A DNA stretch of 64,000 bases from Hoeflea sp. YIM 152468 (GTDB lineage Bacteria; Pseudomonadota; Alphaproteobacteria; Rhizobiales; Rhizobiaceae). The notes under the pieces were generated by a model. That model was not told the origin of the DNA. It saw only the letters and a program-made list of their open reading frames with translations, and did no database searches. Position numbers and translations under genes: made by a program. The DNA is taken from NCBI RefSeq assembly GCF_029210485.1, contig NZ_JARGET010000003.1, positions 273,953 through 337,952 of the forward strand, written 5' to 3'. Of this stretch, positions 44,649 through 52,812 are shown piece after piece (positions within the stretch are counted from its first letter, which is position 1; each line of letters begins with the position of its first letter).

Positions 44649-45944
44649 TCAGGCTGCGTCAGTCGATGACGGCGTGAACGTGTACTGGGTTATGGATGAC
44701 GGCTTCATCTCGATTGAGAAGCCCGGCGAGGTGGGTGGCATATAGGCCGCGTTGCGGATGACACACGGGTCGATGAAATGTTCGTGCAGATGATCGACAT
44801 ACTCGATCACGCGCCCTTCCATTGTGCCGGATACGGCGACAAAATCAATCATCGAGAGGTGCTGGACATATTCACACAGCCCCACACCGCCTGCATGCGG
44901 CCAGACCGGCAGGCCGTATTTCGCCGCCATCAGCAAAACCGCCAGCACCTCGTTGAGGCCGCCCATGCGGCAGGCGTCGACCTGCACCACGTCGATGGCT
45001 CCGCCGGCGATGAGTTGCTTGAAGACGATGCGGTTCTGACACATTTCACCGGTGGCGACCTTGACCGGGGAGACTGCCTCGCGAATGCGCTTGTGGCCGG
45101 CAATATCATCCGGACTGGTCGGCTCCTCAATGAAGAACGGGTCGGCAAAGGCCAGCTTGCCAACCCAGTCGATGGCCTCGCAGACTTCCCAGACCTGATT
45201 GGCGTCTATCATCAGAATCCGGTCCGGCCCGAGCTCCTCGCGCGCGATCCGCAAGCGGCGGATATCATCTTCGAGATCCTGGCCGACCTTGAGCTTCACA
45301 TGATTGTATCCGGCTTCGACGGCTTCCCGGCATAGGCGGCGCAGCTTGTCGTCGGTATAGCCGAGCCATCCGGCCGAGGTGGTATAGCAGCGGTATCCGG
45401 ATTGCTCGAGCTCAGCGATGCGCTCTGCCTTGCCGTTTTCGGCGTGCTGGAAGATCTTGAGGGCCTCAGTCGGGGTAATGGCGTCGGTCAGGTAACGGAA
45501 GTCGACGATGGCGACCAGGTCTTCAGGGCTCATATCCGCGACCAGCCGCCAGACCGGCTTGCCGGCCTGTTTGGCGAGCAGATCCCAGACCGCATTGACG
45601 ATTGCGCCGGCCGCGAGATGGATTGCCCCCTTGTCCGGCCCGATCCAGCGCAACTGGCTGTCCGATGTGACATGCCGCCAGAAACGGCCCGGATCTTGGC
45701 TTATCCAGGCGAGGTCCAGTCCGACAACAAGATGGCGCATGGCCTTGATCGCGACGCAGCAGATCTCGTTACCACGCCCGATGGTGAAGGTCAGACCATG
45801 ACCTTCGAGCCCTGCCGCGTCGGTCTGAAGCACGACATAGGCGGCCGAGTAGTCGGGATCCGGGTTCATCGCATCGGAACCATCAAGGGTCTTCGAGGTC
45901 GGGAACCGGAGATCGTAGGTTTTCAAGCCAGTGATTTTGCTCAT
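44649..45944 (-). CDS. fucD: L-fuconate dehydratase
   Basis: A 431-residue enolase-superfamily dehydratase that converts L-fuconate to 2-keto-3-deoxy-L-fuconate. The mechanism residues fall where expected: the KxK pair K217/K219, metal ligands D247, E273 and E300, and the His base H350 (within two residues of those in the Xanthomonas campestris enzyme). The N-terminal capping domain has the specific PTSKTLDGSDAMNPDPDYS stretch. The next genes downstream and upstream encode the hydrolase and the dehydrogenase of the same pathway. Confidence 0.95.
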   Translation of the reverse strand: MSKITGLKTYDLRFPTSKTLDGSDAMNPDPDYSAAYVVLQTDAAGLEGHGLTFTIGRGNEICCVAIKAMRHLVVGLDLAWISQDPGRFWRHVTSDSQLRWIGPDKGAIHLAAGAIVNAVWDLLAKQAGKPVWRLVADMSPEDLVAIVDFRYLTDAITPTEALKIFQHAENGKAERIAELEQSGYRCYTTSAGWLGYTDDKLRRLCREAVEAGYNHVKLKVGQDLEDDIRRLRIAREELGPDRILMIDANQVWEVCEAIDWVGKLAFADPFFIEEPTSPDDIAGHKRIREAVSPVKVATGEMCQNRIVFKQLIAGGAIDVVQVDACRMGGLNEVLAVLLMAAKYGLPVWPHAGGVGLCEYVQHLSMIDFVAVSGTMEGRVIEYVDHLHEHFIDPCVIRNAAYMPPTSPGFSIEMKPSSITQYTFTPSSTDAA

Positions 45945-45968
45945 GATGCTTGGTCCTGAATGTCCGCG

Positions 45969-46703
45969 TCAGATGGTCCAGCCGCCGTCGATGGCGCAGG
46001 CCTGTCCGGTCGTGTAGGTGGCATTGGCAAGATAGACCGCGAGGTCGGCGATCTCTTCGGGTGCGCCCAGACGCCCCATCGGCTGGCGGGCGATGAAGGA
46101 GGCGCGGGCTGCGTCGTAATCGCCCTGCGCCCGCATGCGCTCCTGCAAGGACGGGCTTTCGACCGTGCCAGGGCAGATGGCATTGCAGCGGATGCCCTGA
46201 CCAACATAATCGGCGGCAACAGACTTGGTCAGACCGATGACGGCCGCCTTGGAGGTGGAGTAGGCGAAGCGGTTGGGCACGCCCTTGATTGAACTTGCCA
46301 CCGACGACATGTTGACGATGGCTCCGCCGCCGCGCTCGATCATCGCAGGCAGAACGGCCCGGATGGTCCGGATCATCGAGCGGACATTGAGGTCGATGGC
46401 AAAATCGAAATCCGCGTCCGTCATCTCGAGGACCGAGCCGGAATGGACGAAACCGGCACCGTTGAAGAGGACATCGACCGGGCCGATGGCTGCAATTGCC
46501 GCTGCAATATCCGATGCGTCGAGAACGTCGAGCCGGCGGGTTCTGATTCCGGTCTCACCGGCCAGCGCCGACAGCGTGGTTTGATTGATGTCTGTGGCGA
46601 CAACGCGGGCGCCTGCCGCAGCAAATGCCAACGCCGTTGCGCGGCCGATACCCTGACCTGCAGCGGTTACGAGTACGGTCTTTTCCCTGACCCAGTCTGC
46701 CAT
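45969..46703 (-). CDS. Short-chain dehydrogenase, probable 2-keto-3-deoxy-L-fuconate 4-dehydrogenase
   Basis: A 244-residue short-chain dehydrogenase with an intact nucleotide-binding motif (AAGQGIG, about residues 14-20), NGAG in the centre, catalytic Ser in NMSSVAS and the YSTSK catalytic pair. The sequence style (SSIKGVPNRFAYSTSKAAVIGLTKSVAADY) is close to enzymes that oxidise 2-keto-3-deoxy-L-fuconate with NAD. It is 24 bases before fucD in the operon and is followed downstream by the hydrolase that would split its product. Substrate assignment relies on this context. Confidence 0.9.
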   Translation of the reverse strand: MADWVREKTVLVTAAGQGIGRATALAFAAAGARVVATDINQTTLSALAGETGIRTRRLDVLDASDIAAAIAAIGPVDVLFNGAGFVHSGSVLEMTDADFDFAIDLNVRSMIRTIRAVLPAMIERGGGAIVNMSSVASSIKGVPNRFAYSTSKAAVIGLTKSVAADYVGQGIRCNAICPGTVESPSLQERMRAQGDYDAARASFIARQPMGRLGAPEEIADLAVYLANATYTTGQACAIDGGWTI

Positions 46704-46724
46704 GTTGTCTCCGTTGATTGCCGC

Positions 46725-46811
46725 TCAGGCGGGTTTGCACTTGGTTTTCACGATCTCGATGTGATCGGCGATCGGCATCACCTCTTCATTCCGGTCAATC
46801 GATCTGGCCAT
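46725..46811 (-). CDS. Possible 28-residue peptide or gene remnant
   Basis: A small open frame of 28 codons fills the gap between the Gfo/Idh-type gene and the short-chain dehydrogenase gene on the same strand. It begins MARSIDRNEEVMPIADHI and ends with KTKCKPA. It could be a leader peptide, the start of a lost enzyme, or chance. I do not recognise a family and see no strong ribosome binding site. Confidence 0.25.
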   Translation of the reverse strand: MARSIDRNEEVMPIADHIEIVKTKCKPA

Positions 46812-46813
46812 GA

Positions 46814-47887
46814 TCAGGGCCTCTCTTGAAGCTGCGTCGCGGGCAAGGCCGACGACTGATAGGCTGCCTCGACCAGCGCCATGGTGTTCCAGGCATCTTC
46901 GACCGAGCTGACAAGTTCGGCATCTTCACCAGCGGCGTAGCGCTGCAGGTTGGCCATCCGGCCAACAAATGCGTCCGGGAACGAGGCGCCTTTCAGATTC
47001 ACAGTGACCCAACTGTCACCGCCTTTGGGACGAATTTCCAGGATGTCCGGTTCGCCTCGAGGGTAGTCGAGATTGACACCAAGCTGCAGATACGCCGCTC
47101 CCTCGGTTCCGCAGATGCGGAATTCGCAAGCCTGGTGCTTGCGGCCGAAATCATGATCATGATTGATCGAGAGCACGCAACGCACCCTGTCGCCGTAGTC
47201 GAGAATGGCGCTGGTACGGCTCTGGGCGATGTCGTGATTGGGATGACCGACCGATTTGGCGTGAATGCCCTCGGGATCGCCCAGCAGCTGCCGGATCAGA
47301 TCCAGATAATGGATCGAATGCATGGCGATCTCGATGCGCGGACGGCCGTTGAGAAACGGCCACAGCTGCCACTGGGTCGCAAGTGCCAGCCAGGCGTCGA
47401 AATCGACAACCTCGCCGAGCCAGCCCTTGGCGATGGCGTCTTTCAGCGCCAGCATCATCGGTGCGAAACGCAACTGGAAATTGATTGCCGCCTTGAGCTT
47501 CTTGTTCCGGCAGATCGCCAGAATTTCAGACGCGGCGGCAAGATCGGCGCCCATCGGCTTCTGGATCAGAACTGCAGCAGCGTCAGGCAGAAGACGCAAA
47601 ACGCTGGCATGGACATCGGGCGGGGTTGCGAGATCGTACACCACATTTTCAACTGCGGCAGCCGCTTCCGCCGAAGCGTAGGTCGCCACGCCCCATTCCG
47701 AGGCAAGCTTTTCAGCCGTTTCTGTATCAGGATCATACAGGCCGGCAACAGGATATCCCGCCTTCCTGTAGGCAGGCAGGTGCGCATCTCTGACAATCGA
47801 TCCCGCACCAAAGATGACGATCGGGCGCGGGTTCGAGGGCGCCAGCCACGTCTGAGTGAGGGATTGCGGCTCGAACCGGTCAGTCAT
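46814..47887 (-). CDS. Gfo/Idh/MocA-family NAD(P)-dependent oxidoreductase
   Basis: A 357-residue oxidoreductase with an N-terminal Rossmann domain (VIFGAGSIVRDAHLPAY) and the QKPMG motif containing the lysine that stacks on the cofactor; the C-terminal domain is the mixed alpha/beta substrate domain. Members act on sugars, inositols and their derivatives. In this operon it could be the dehydrogenase for L-fucose or a related sugar, or serve another monosaccharide. Its start codon overlaps the end of the broken mutarotase gene, so the pair were once translationally coupled. Confidence 0.88.
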   Translation of the reverse strand: MTDRFEPQSLTQTWLAPSNPRPIVIFGAGSIVRDAHLPAYRKAGYPVAGLYDPDTETAEKLASEWGVATYASAEAAAAVENVVYDLATPPDVHASVLRLLPDAAAVLIQKPMGADLAAASEILAICRNKKLKAAINFQLRFAPMMLALKDAIAKGWLGEVVDFDAWLALATQWQLWPFLNGRPRIEIAMHSIHYLDLIRQLLGDPEGIHAKSVGHPNHDIAQSRTSAILDYGDRVRCVLSINHDHDFGRKHQACEFRICGTEGAAYLQLGVNLDYPRGEPDILEIRPKGGDSWVTVNLKGASFPDAFVGRMANLQRYAAGEDAELVSSVEDAWNTMALVEAAYQSSALPATQLQERP

Positions 47888-48178
47888 GGTAGAACAGGTT
47901 CTCCATAGTCACCCACCATTCGCCACCTTCCCGGTTTGAAACCGCAGCTGGCACAGCATGCACACAACCGCCATCCCGGGCATCGGGATCAGCCGCCATG
48001 TCAGCGGCATCGGCGCAAGCTCGGAACTGTGACACGCCCCTCAGACAAACAGCAAGTGTTCCGGCTTGCTCGACACTATCGTGTAAATCCGGATTGTGCA
48101 CTTGTAAAACATGCCGAGGATGTCTGGCCAGACTGGCGTGTGCAAGTGCTTGTGTTGAGACAGTTCACAGAATTTCAT
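47880..48178 (-). pseudogene. RhaM/FucM-type mutarotase gene disrupted by frameshifts
   Basis: Read in three pieces, this stretch spells a complete RhaM-family (L-rhamnose or L-fucose) mutarotase of about 100 residues. From the ATG at 48178 the first frame gives MKFCELSQHKHLH, VWPDILGMFYKC and PEHLLFV, then a stop. The second frame continues with DMAADPDARD, typical of the family, and the last piece ends GGEWWVTMENLFYHD, the usual RhaM tail. A further shift lies between those two (an alternative frame there reads VCMLCQLRFQT). So at least two indels break the gene. It is first in the fuconate operon and overlaps the next start codon. Confidence 0.75.
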
Positions 48179-48412
48179 CCCATAACAAGCCCCAAGCACA
48201 GACCGGCCCTCACGGGCAGAATTGCACCGGCACCTGATTATTGATCGCACTGCATGTCGTCTTCACAAGGGCTGACCAGAACGACACCGCACAGGCATTG
48301 AGGTATGAAGAGACAGCTTCGTTTGCACAGTCTTGTGGATGGTCGGCGCTGTCATGGTTTCCCTTGTAAGTCCTGCAAAGCAATGCAATAATTTTGTCAG
48401 CATATTCTACCA

Positions 48413-48976
48413 ATGAATTTGGAACGGAGATTCATTTTGATCTTTTCAAACCTGACAAGAACTGGTTACCTGACATTTCTTCTCATGGCTGCTGCAGCAA
48501 TTGTGCAACCCGTCTTCGCACAAACCTCCGCAGCGCCCGCGACGACTGTTGAAACAGCAAAAAACAACTGGTCGGTCAATTGCGCGGCCGGGGAGACGGC
48601 CGATGCGCCGCTCACCTGCCAAATGGTGCAGAATGTGGTCGTGGTGGAGAGCAACCAGCGACTCTTGACCGTTGTCATCCGCCCCGAGAAGGAGTCACCC
48701 AACCACACGCTGACCTTGGCCTTGCCGCATGGGGTGGATTTTCTCAAAGGCGTGGAAGTGTCCATCGACGACAAGGAGGCCTTCAACCTTCCGGTTCAGA
48801 CAAGCAATCCGCAGGGCGCCTTTTCGAATCTTCCGATCAGCGACGCCTTGCTGGCCAGTCTGAAGGCCGGAACGTCAATGGAAATCATCTTTCACGCTGT
48901 TTCCGGTCAAAGCTATACTCTGCCGATCAGCCTGATCGGCTTTTCATCCGCCTACGGCAAACTGTCCTCGGGCTGA
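48413..48976 (+). CDS. IalB (invasion-associated locus B) family protein
   Basis: A 187-residue exported protein. A signal peptide or anchor covers about residues 1-36 (hydrophobic core around YLTFLLMAAAAIVQPVFAQT). The mature part fits the IalB family: NWSVNCAAGETADAPLTCQMVQ with the paired cysteines, and a second half of beta strands ending VSGQSYTLPISLIGFSSAYGKL. IalB was described as an invasion factor in Bartonella, but family members are widespread in free-living alphaproteobacteria, where their function is not settled. The stop overlaps the next start by one base, so it may be co-transcribed with two small unknown genes. Confidence 0.88.
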   Translation: MNLERRFILIFSNLTRTGYLTFLLMAAAAIVQPVFAQTSAAPATTVETAKNNWSVNCAAGETADAPLTCQMVQNVVVVESNQRLLTVVIRPEKESPNHTLTLALPHGVDFLKGVEVSIDDKEAFNLPVQTSNPQGAFSNLPISDALLASLKAGTSMEIIFHAVSGQSYTLPISLIGFSSAYGKLSSG

Positions 48977-49371
48977 TGGATGTGAGCGAGCCAGTTCAAG
49001 GCAGGTTCAGCAATCGCAGCTTTGTCGAAAAAGCAGTGATGCTGGATGGCTCGACGTTCTCCGACTGCGTTTTTTCCCATTGCAGGCTGGTCTATTCCGG
49101 AGGCGATATTCCTGTGCTGACCGGGTGTCAGTTCAACGAGTGCAACTGGCAATTCAGCGGAGATGCGGCCAACACGATCGCTTTCTTGTCCAGCATGTAT
49201 CAAGGCGGCTTCGACAGATTGATTGAATCCACTTTCCACGAAATCCGGCGCGGCGCGATGATCAACCAGCCTGCGCTGCCCGGTCCGGCGGCTGCCACGG
49301 CATCAACTGCTGCGAAATTTCTCAAGCCCTTGCGGATTTTTCGTATGCCGAAACCGGAGTCTCGATCGTGA
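48976..49371 (+). CDS. Uncharacterised 131-residue protein with pentapeptide-like stretch
   Basis: I do not recognise a characterised family. Residues 10-55 have a cysteine- and phenylalanine-rich pattern resembling pentapeptide repeats (FSDCVFSHCRLVYSGG, then CQFNECNWQFSG), followed by AANTIAFLSSMYQGGF and a proline/alanine-rich tail. No signal peptide is seen. Its ATG overlaps the IalB stop and its stop overlaps the next gene by four bases, so it belongs to a three-gene unit. The frame is open far upstream inside the IalB gene but that part is antiphase and not used. Confidence 0.65.
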   Translation: MDVSEPVQGRFSNRSFVEKAVMLDGSTFSDCVFSHCRLVYSGGDIPVLTGCQFNECNWQFSGDAANTIAFLSSMYQGGFDRLIESTFHEIRRGAMINQPALPGPAAATASTAAKFLKPLRIFRMPKPESRS

Positions 49372-49655
49372 TTGCTGAGCTGACGGCCGATCGTTTCGAG
49401 CCGCTGAATGGCACGATATTTACGGTGGCCTCGGTACAGCCGCAACAACATCTTCGTTTGATCGAGGTCTTGCGCAGGGGCAAGGGCGAGCGCGTGGGCG
49501 GTTCCTTCTCGCTGCTGTGGCAATCGGACGCCGAAGAGGTATTGCCGCAAGGCAGTTACGTGCTGGCCCATGACAGCCTGGGCGAACTCGAATTGTTTAT
49601 CGTGCCTGTGGGCCAGGCCAGTGAAGGGGTGCATTATGAGGCCGTCTTCACCTGA
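49368..49655 (+). CDS. Small DUF6916-like protein
   Basis: A 95-residue protein with beta-strand-rich sequence ending in HYEAVFT. The pattern (ADRFEPLNGTIFTV at the start, QGSYVLAHDSLGELELFIVPVG later) resembles short proteins of the DUF6916 type that I recall from neighbourhoods of phage-tail-collar/Mdp proteins; this match is from memory. No signal peptide. It faces the GNAT-propeller-collar genes across 133 bases. Function unknown; a structural or chaperone role for the collar proteins is a guess. Confidence 0.6.
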   Translation: MIAELTADRFEPLNGTIFTVASVQPQQHLRLIEVLRRGKGERVGGSFSLLWQSDAEEVLPQGSYVLAHDSLGELELFIVPVGQASEGVHYEAVFT

Positions 49656-49788
49656 AGCATCGTGCACATAACAGGATGTCTGCCTTACAGCGCGAGGCAT
49701 CCGGTCGGATGGGCAAGGGCCGCTGTCTCTGTTTCAATCAAGGCCTGTTGGTCGTCGCCCACATGGATTCATTTAATCGCGGCATGGA

Positions 49789-50304
49789 TTAGCGATCTTT
49801 CAAACACTCACCGCCGGGCGGCTTTGATGATCGTCGCTCCAGCGGCTGCCATCGCAGCAGGTCATAAACCCCCTTGTCCGCGATCGTCTCGAAGCCCAGG
49901 CGCTTGTAAAGCCGCATTGCCGGATTGGCTTTCTCGACATGAATGCCAACCGCCTTTGAGGCTTCCGCGGCGTCATCCATGAGATCGCGAAGCAACGCCG
50001 CGCCCATCCCCTGCCCGCGCGCCTGGGGCAAAAGAGCTATGTCGATAATCCTGTGTTCATCCGGCCACTGGTCCAGATAGAGCCGGCCTACAGGCTTGCC
50101 CGCGCGTTCAAGCACCAGCCACAGTGCGTCCGGGTAGTGCTTGAGATAATGGCTGTGCTGGGCCTCAAACTGCATATCCAGGAATGCGGTTTTCTGCGCG
50201 TCGCTCCAGGGCAAGAGTGCCAGTTCGTCTGTGCGGGTGGACGCGTAGAGTGCCGCAAGAAATCCCAAATCTCCAGCCGTCACCGGGCGGAATCTGAGCC
50301 CCAT
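49789..50304 (-). CDS. GNAT-family N-acetyltransferase
   Basis: A 171-residue GNAT acetyltransferase. The acetyl-CoA-binding motif is visible as LPQARGQGMGAALL with the Q/RxxGxG/A pattern, followed by VEKANPAMRLYKRLGF, the usual C-terminal part. The ATG at 50304 is preferred; an upstream GTG at 50373 is open but sits only two bases after a ggagg site and would add 23 residues. It is the last gene of the collar-propeller group on this strand. GNAT genes accompany collar-protein genes in several bacteria, which raises the possibility that it modifies one of these proteins. Confidence 0.85.
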   Translation of the reverse strand: MGLRFRPVTAGDLGFLAALYASTRTDELALLPWSDAQKTAFLDMQFEAQHSHYLKHYPDALWLVLERAGKPVGRLYLDQWPDEHRIIDIALLPQARGQGMGAALLRDLMDDAAEASKAVGIHVEKANPAMRLYKRLGFETIADKGVYDLLRWQPLERRSSKPPGGECLKDR

Positions 50305-50383
50305 CCGCTCTGCCCGTTGATAGACAGGCACCGGCGGGCCGTTTTCCCCGCATGCAGGCGCTTGAGGCTGCACGTCCTCCAGC

Positions 50384-51661
50384 CTAGCTTGTTACAGGCG
50401 GGGTGAGGTCGCGGACGATGCCGAAGGTGAAAATCCCGTTGTCGGCGAGCATGGTCCAGCCGGCGTCCCAACTGGTGGAATCGATGACGAATTGGGACAC
50501 GATTTTCAAACTGTTGGTCTTGCTCATTCCCTGAAAATAGGTCAGCCGGCCATCGGCATTGTAATCCATCATGCTTGTGCCGAAGTCTTCAACCTTGCCA
50601 ACCTGCTCCCAACCGGACCATTGCTGCGTGAGCGACGCTGTCTGCTGCTTGTAGAACAATTGCGCCTGCTCGCCGACGGCCATCAGTGAGATATGACCAT
50701 CGCCATCAATCGCCGATGTCACGTCGAACAGCATGCCTCCCGTCATGCCCGGGCGCACCCAATTGCTCCATGTGTCGCCACCGGGAGGCTGCTGGCGGAT
50801 CTGTACCACTTGTGAGAGGTTGCCGATCATGAAGATATTGACCGCGCCCTGGCGGTCGAGCACTGCAGTGGGCAGCGATCCGGCGCCGCCACTCATGGCG
50901 TCGTCAATGCGCGTCCAGCCGCTCCAACCGGCTGGCGCCAGCGCCACCGGCATCTTCTGGGTGTTGACATAGACGCTGCGGCTCTGTGGTTCCTGGCCCA
51001 TTGCGACCAGCAGAATTCGGCCGTCGGCGTTGTTGGTCACGGTGATACGGCTGGCGGCTGCCCCGGCCAGCTGCTGCCAGACACTCCAGGGCGTGTCCGG
51101 CGGTTCGGCTACCTGCACGTGCACAGTGATCGGCGTCGTCGAGCCGGGCGGCGTGACCTGTTCGGTCTTGTCGACGATCTTGGGCGGGTTCTGGAAAATC
51201 CACCAGATGTCGCCGGTCGCGCCGTCGATCCCGAATATCTCGATGCGGCCATCGGCGTCGCGAATCATTTCAAGCTGGACAAATCCGGCAAGACCGTCCG
51301 GCATGCCGAGATCCACCGGCGCATTCCAGCGCTCCACATTGTCGGACTGGTCGGGCGCCTCATCGATGTAATGAACCGCCAAGGGAGACGATTTGGTCTG
51401 AGCCGCCATCGCCACACGGCCATCAAGGGTGCACCCCGTGCCAAGCACGATATAGGGTGTCGTGCTGATCGTGTCCCAGGTTCCGCTCCATGGGCCGTTG
51501 GGCGCGGTCTGCGCGGTCCAGAGCAGATGATTTTCCTGATTGGAATCGATGCCGATCACCATCAGCCGTGACAATTCGGCGAAAGGCGTGATCTCGGGAT
51601 TGTTGGCCGGCAGGATCGCATCCTCATGCAGATCGATCTCGGTTCTGGCTGCGTCGCTCAT
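50384..51661 (-). CDS. Beta-propeller protein resembling PLL/AAL-type lectins
   Basis: A 425-residue protein built of repeated beta-propeller blades, each ending in a W-S-x-W-like motif: GPWSGTW, TPWSVWQ, GWSGWTR, DTWSNWV, QWSGWEQ and SWDAGW. This repeat is characteristic of the PLL/fucose-lectin-like propellers, which bind glycans (PLL binds L-fucose). There is no signal peptide. The ATG at 51661 is preferred over an extension of 14 codons. It lies between the collar genes and the GNAT gene and could be the ligand-binding component of the group; binding of fucose is inference. Confidence 0.7.
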   Translation of the reverse strand: MSDAARTEIDLHEDAILPANNPEITPFAELSRLMVIGIDSNQENHLLWTAQTAPNGPWSGTWDTISTTPYIVLGTGCTLDGRVAMAAQTKSSPLAVHYIDEAPDQSDNVERWNAPVDLGMPDGLAGFVQLEMIRDADGRIEIFGIDGATGDIWWIFQNPPKIVDKTEQVTPPGSTTPITVHVQVAEPPDTPWSVWQQLAGAAASRITVTNNADGRILLVAMGQEPQSRSVYVNTQKMPVALAPAGWSGWTRIDDAMSGGAGSLPTAVLDRQGAVNIFMIGNLSQVVQIRQQPPGGDTWSNWVRPGMTGGMLFDVTSAIDGDGHISLMAVGEQAQLFYKQQTASLTQQWSGWEQVGKVEDFGTSMMDYNADGRLTYFQGMSKTNSLKIVSQFVIDSTSWDAGWTMLADNGIFTFGIVRDLTPPVTS

Positions 51662-51702
51662 GATCAAGCTCCTCGTGGAGTGTCCTGTTGCCAAAAGGCG
51701 CA

Positions 51703-52230
51703 TTAGCCGCGCGACGGATAAAGGCCCTGAAGCGCGATGATGAAATTCATCGTCAGATAGGGTTGCAGATTGTTGTGTGGCTGCGAAGCACCGGCGTTGG
51801 GCAATGCTTCGTCTGCCATGTCGACAAGATCTGTGTTCGTATTAGTGGTGCTATAGGCGAATCCGCCATCGGAGAATGCAAACGAATTGGCGCTCGGATC
51901 GCCGGATATGGAATCGTTGGTGTTTCCGCGCATGGTATGCGTGTGGTTGGGCATCTGCGCCTCGCTTAGCGTCACCATCTCAACACCACCGCGCTGGCCC
52001 AGCCGCCGGGATGTCAGGCCCGGCCCGCGTCCGGAGTGCATTGGTGCGCGACCCTGTAAATTGGGCAGCGCTGTGGTGGAGCGGCCGTCGCCGCCATAGG
52101 CGGTCCCAATCAGTGAGAAGAGAGCCGTATTCTGCGACACCGGCAACAATTGACCGTCGCAAAAGGCCCAGCCACGGGGGGCGAAATTGCCGGCAAAAAT
52201 ACGAATTTCGGCTACGAATGGTTCGGACAT
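51703..52230 (-). CDS. Phage tail collar-domain (Mdp-like) protein 1
   Basis: A 175-residue protein of the phage tail collar/microcystin-dependent protein (Mdp) type. The N-terminal collar domain reads FAPRGWAFCDGQLLPVSQN and FSLIGTAYGGDGR, followed by ALPNLQGRAPMHSGRGPG and a C-terminal PYLTMNFIIALQGLYPSRG tail. No signal peptide. It is one of three tandem paralogues of almost equal length; its variable middle part (about residues 95-155) differs most among them. Function outside phages is poorly known. Confidence 0.92.
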   Translation of the reverse strand: MSEPFVAEIRIFAGNFAPRGWAFCDGQLLPVSQNTALFSLIGTAYGGDGRSTTALPNLQGRAPMHSGRGPGLTSRRLGQRGGVEMVTLSEAQMPNHTHTMRGNTNDSISGDPSANSFAFSDGGFAYSTTNTNTDLVDMADEALPNAGASQPHNNLQPYLTMNFIIALQGLYPSRG

Positions 52231-52242
52231 GTCAGGCCTCCC

Positions 52243-52761
52243 TCAGTGCCGGCTCGGGTAGATGCCGAAAAGCGCGATTATGTAGTTTATGCAGAGATAC
52301 GGCATCAGATTGGTGTGCGATCGGCTGCCGCCGACCTGAGTAATCGCCGATGTTGCCATGTTTCCGTCGGCCTCTTGCGGCCGGTAAACGAAAAAGCTTG
52401 CGGCACGTCCAACAACGCGTGTGACGGGATCGGGAGAGTTTCCGAGGCTGGCGGATGCCTGCATCTGGTGCGTATGACTTGCAAGCTGGTTTACGGTCAG
52501 CGTTACGGTTTCCGCCCCGCCTTTCGCACCCAGTCGGCGCTCGGACAAACCGGGGCCGTGACCGGCATGAATCGGCAAACGGCCGCGCATGTCCGGCAGG
52601 CCGAAGGTGGTCCGCCCGTCGCCGCCATAGATGGTGCCGAGCAACGAGAACAGGGCGTCGTTTTGCGACACTGCCAGCAGTTGGCCATCGCAAAAGGCCC
52701 AGCCGCGCGGGGCGAAATTGCCCGCGAACATGCGGATTTCGCCGACAAATGGTTCGGACAT
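52243..52761 (-). CDS. Phage tail collar-domain (Mdp-like) protein 2
   Basis: A 172-residue paralogue of the neighbouring collar proteins: same N-terminal signature (FAPRGWAFCDGQLLAVSQN, FSLLGTIYGGDGR), the DMRGRLPIHAGHGPG core and the PYLCINYIIALFGIYPSRH end. It follows the third copy by 51 bases and is followed by copy one after 12 bases, so the three are likely one transcript. Confidence 0.92.
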   Translation of the reverse strand: MSEPFVGEIRMFAGNFAPRGWAFCDGQLLAVSQNDALFSLLGTIYGGDGRTTFGLPDMRGRLPIHAGHGPGLSERRLGAKGGAETVTLTVNQLASHTHQMQASASLGNSPDPVTRVVGRAASFFVYRPQEADGNMATSAITQVGGSRSHTNLMPYLCINYIIALFGIYPSRH

Positions 52762-52812
52762 GTGCTTGCCCCTCCCAGGCCCCTCAATTCAAGTTTCAGC
52801 CATGCCCAAACA

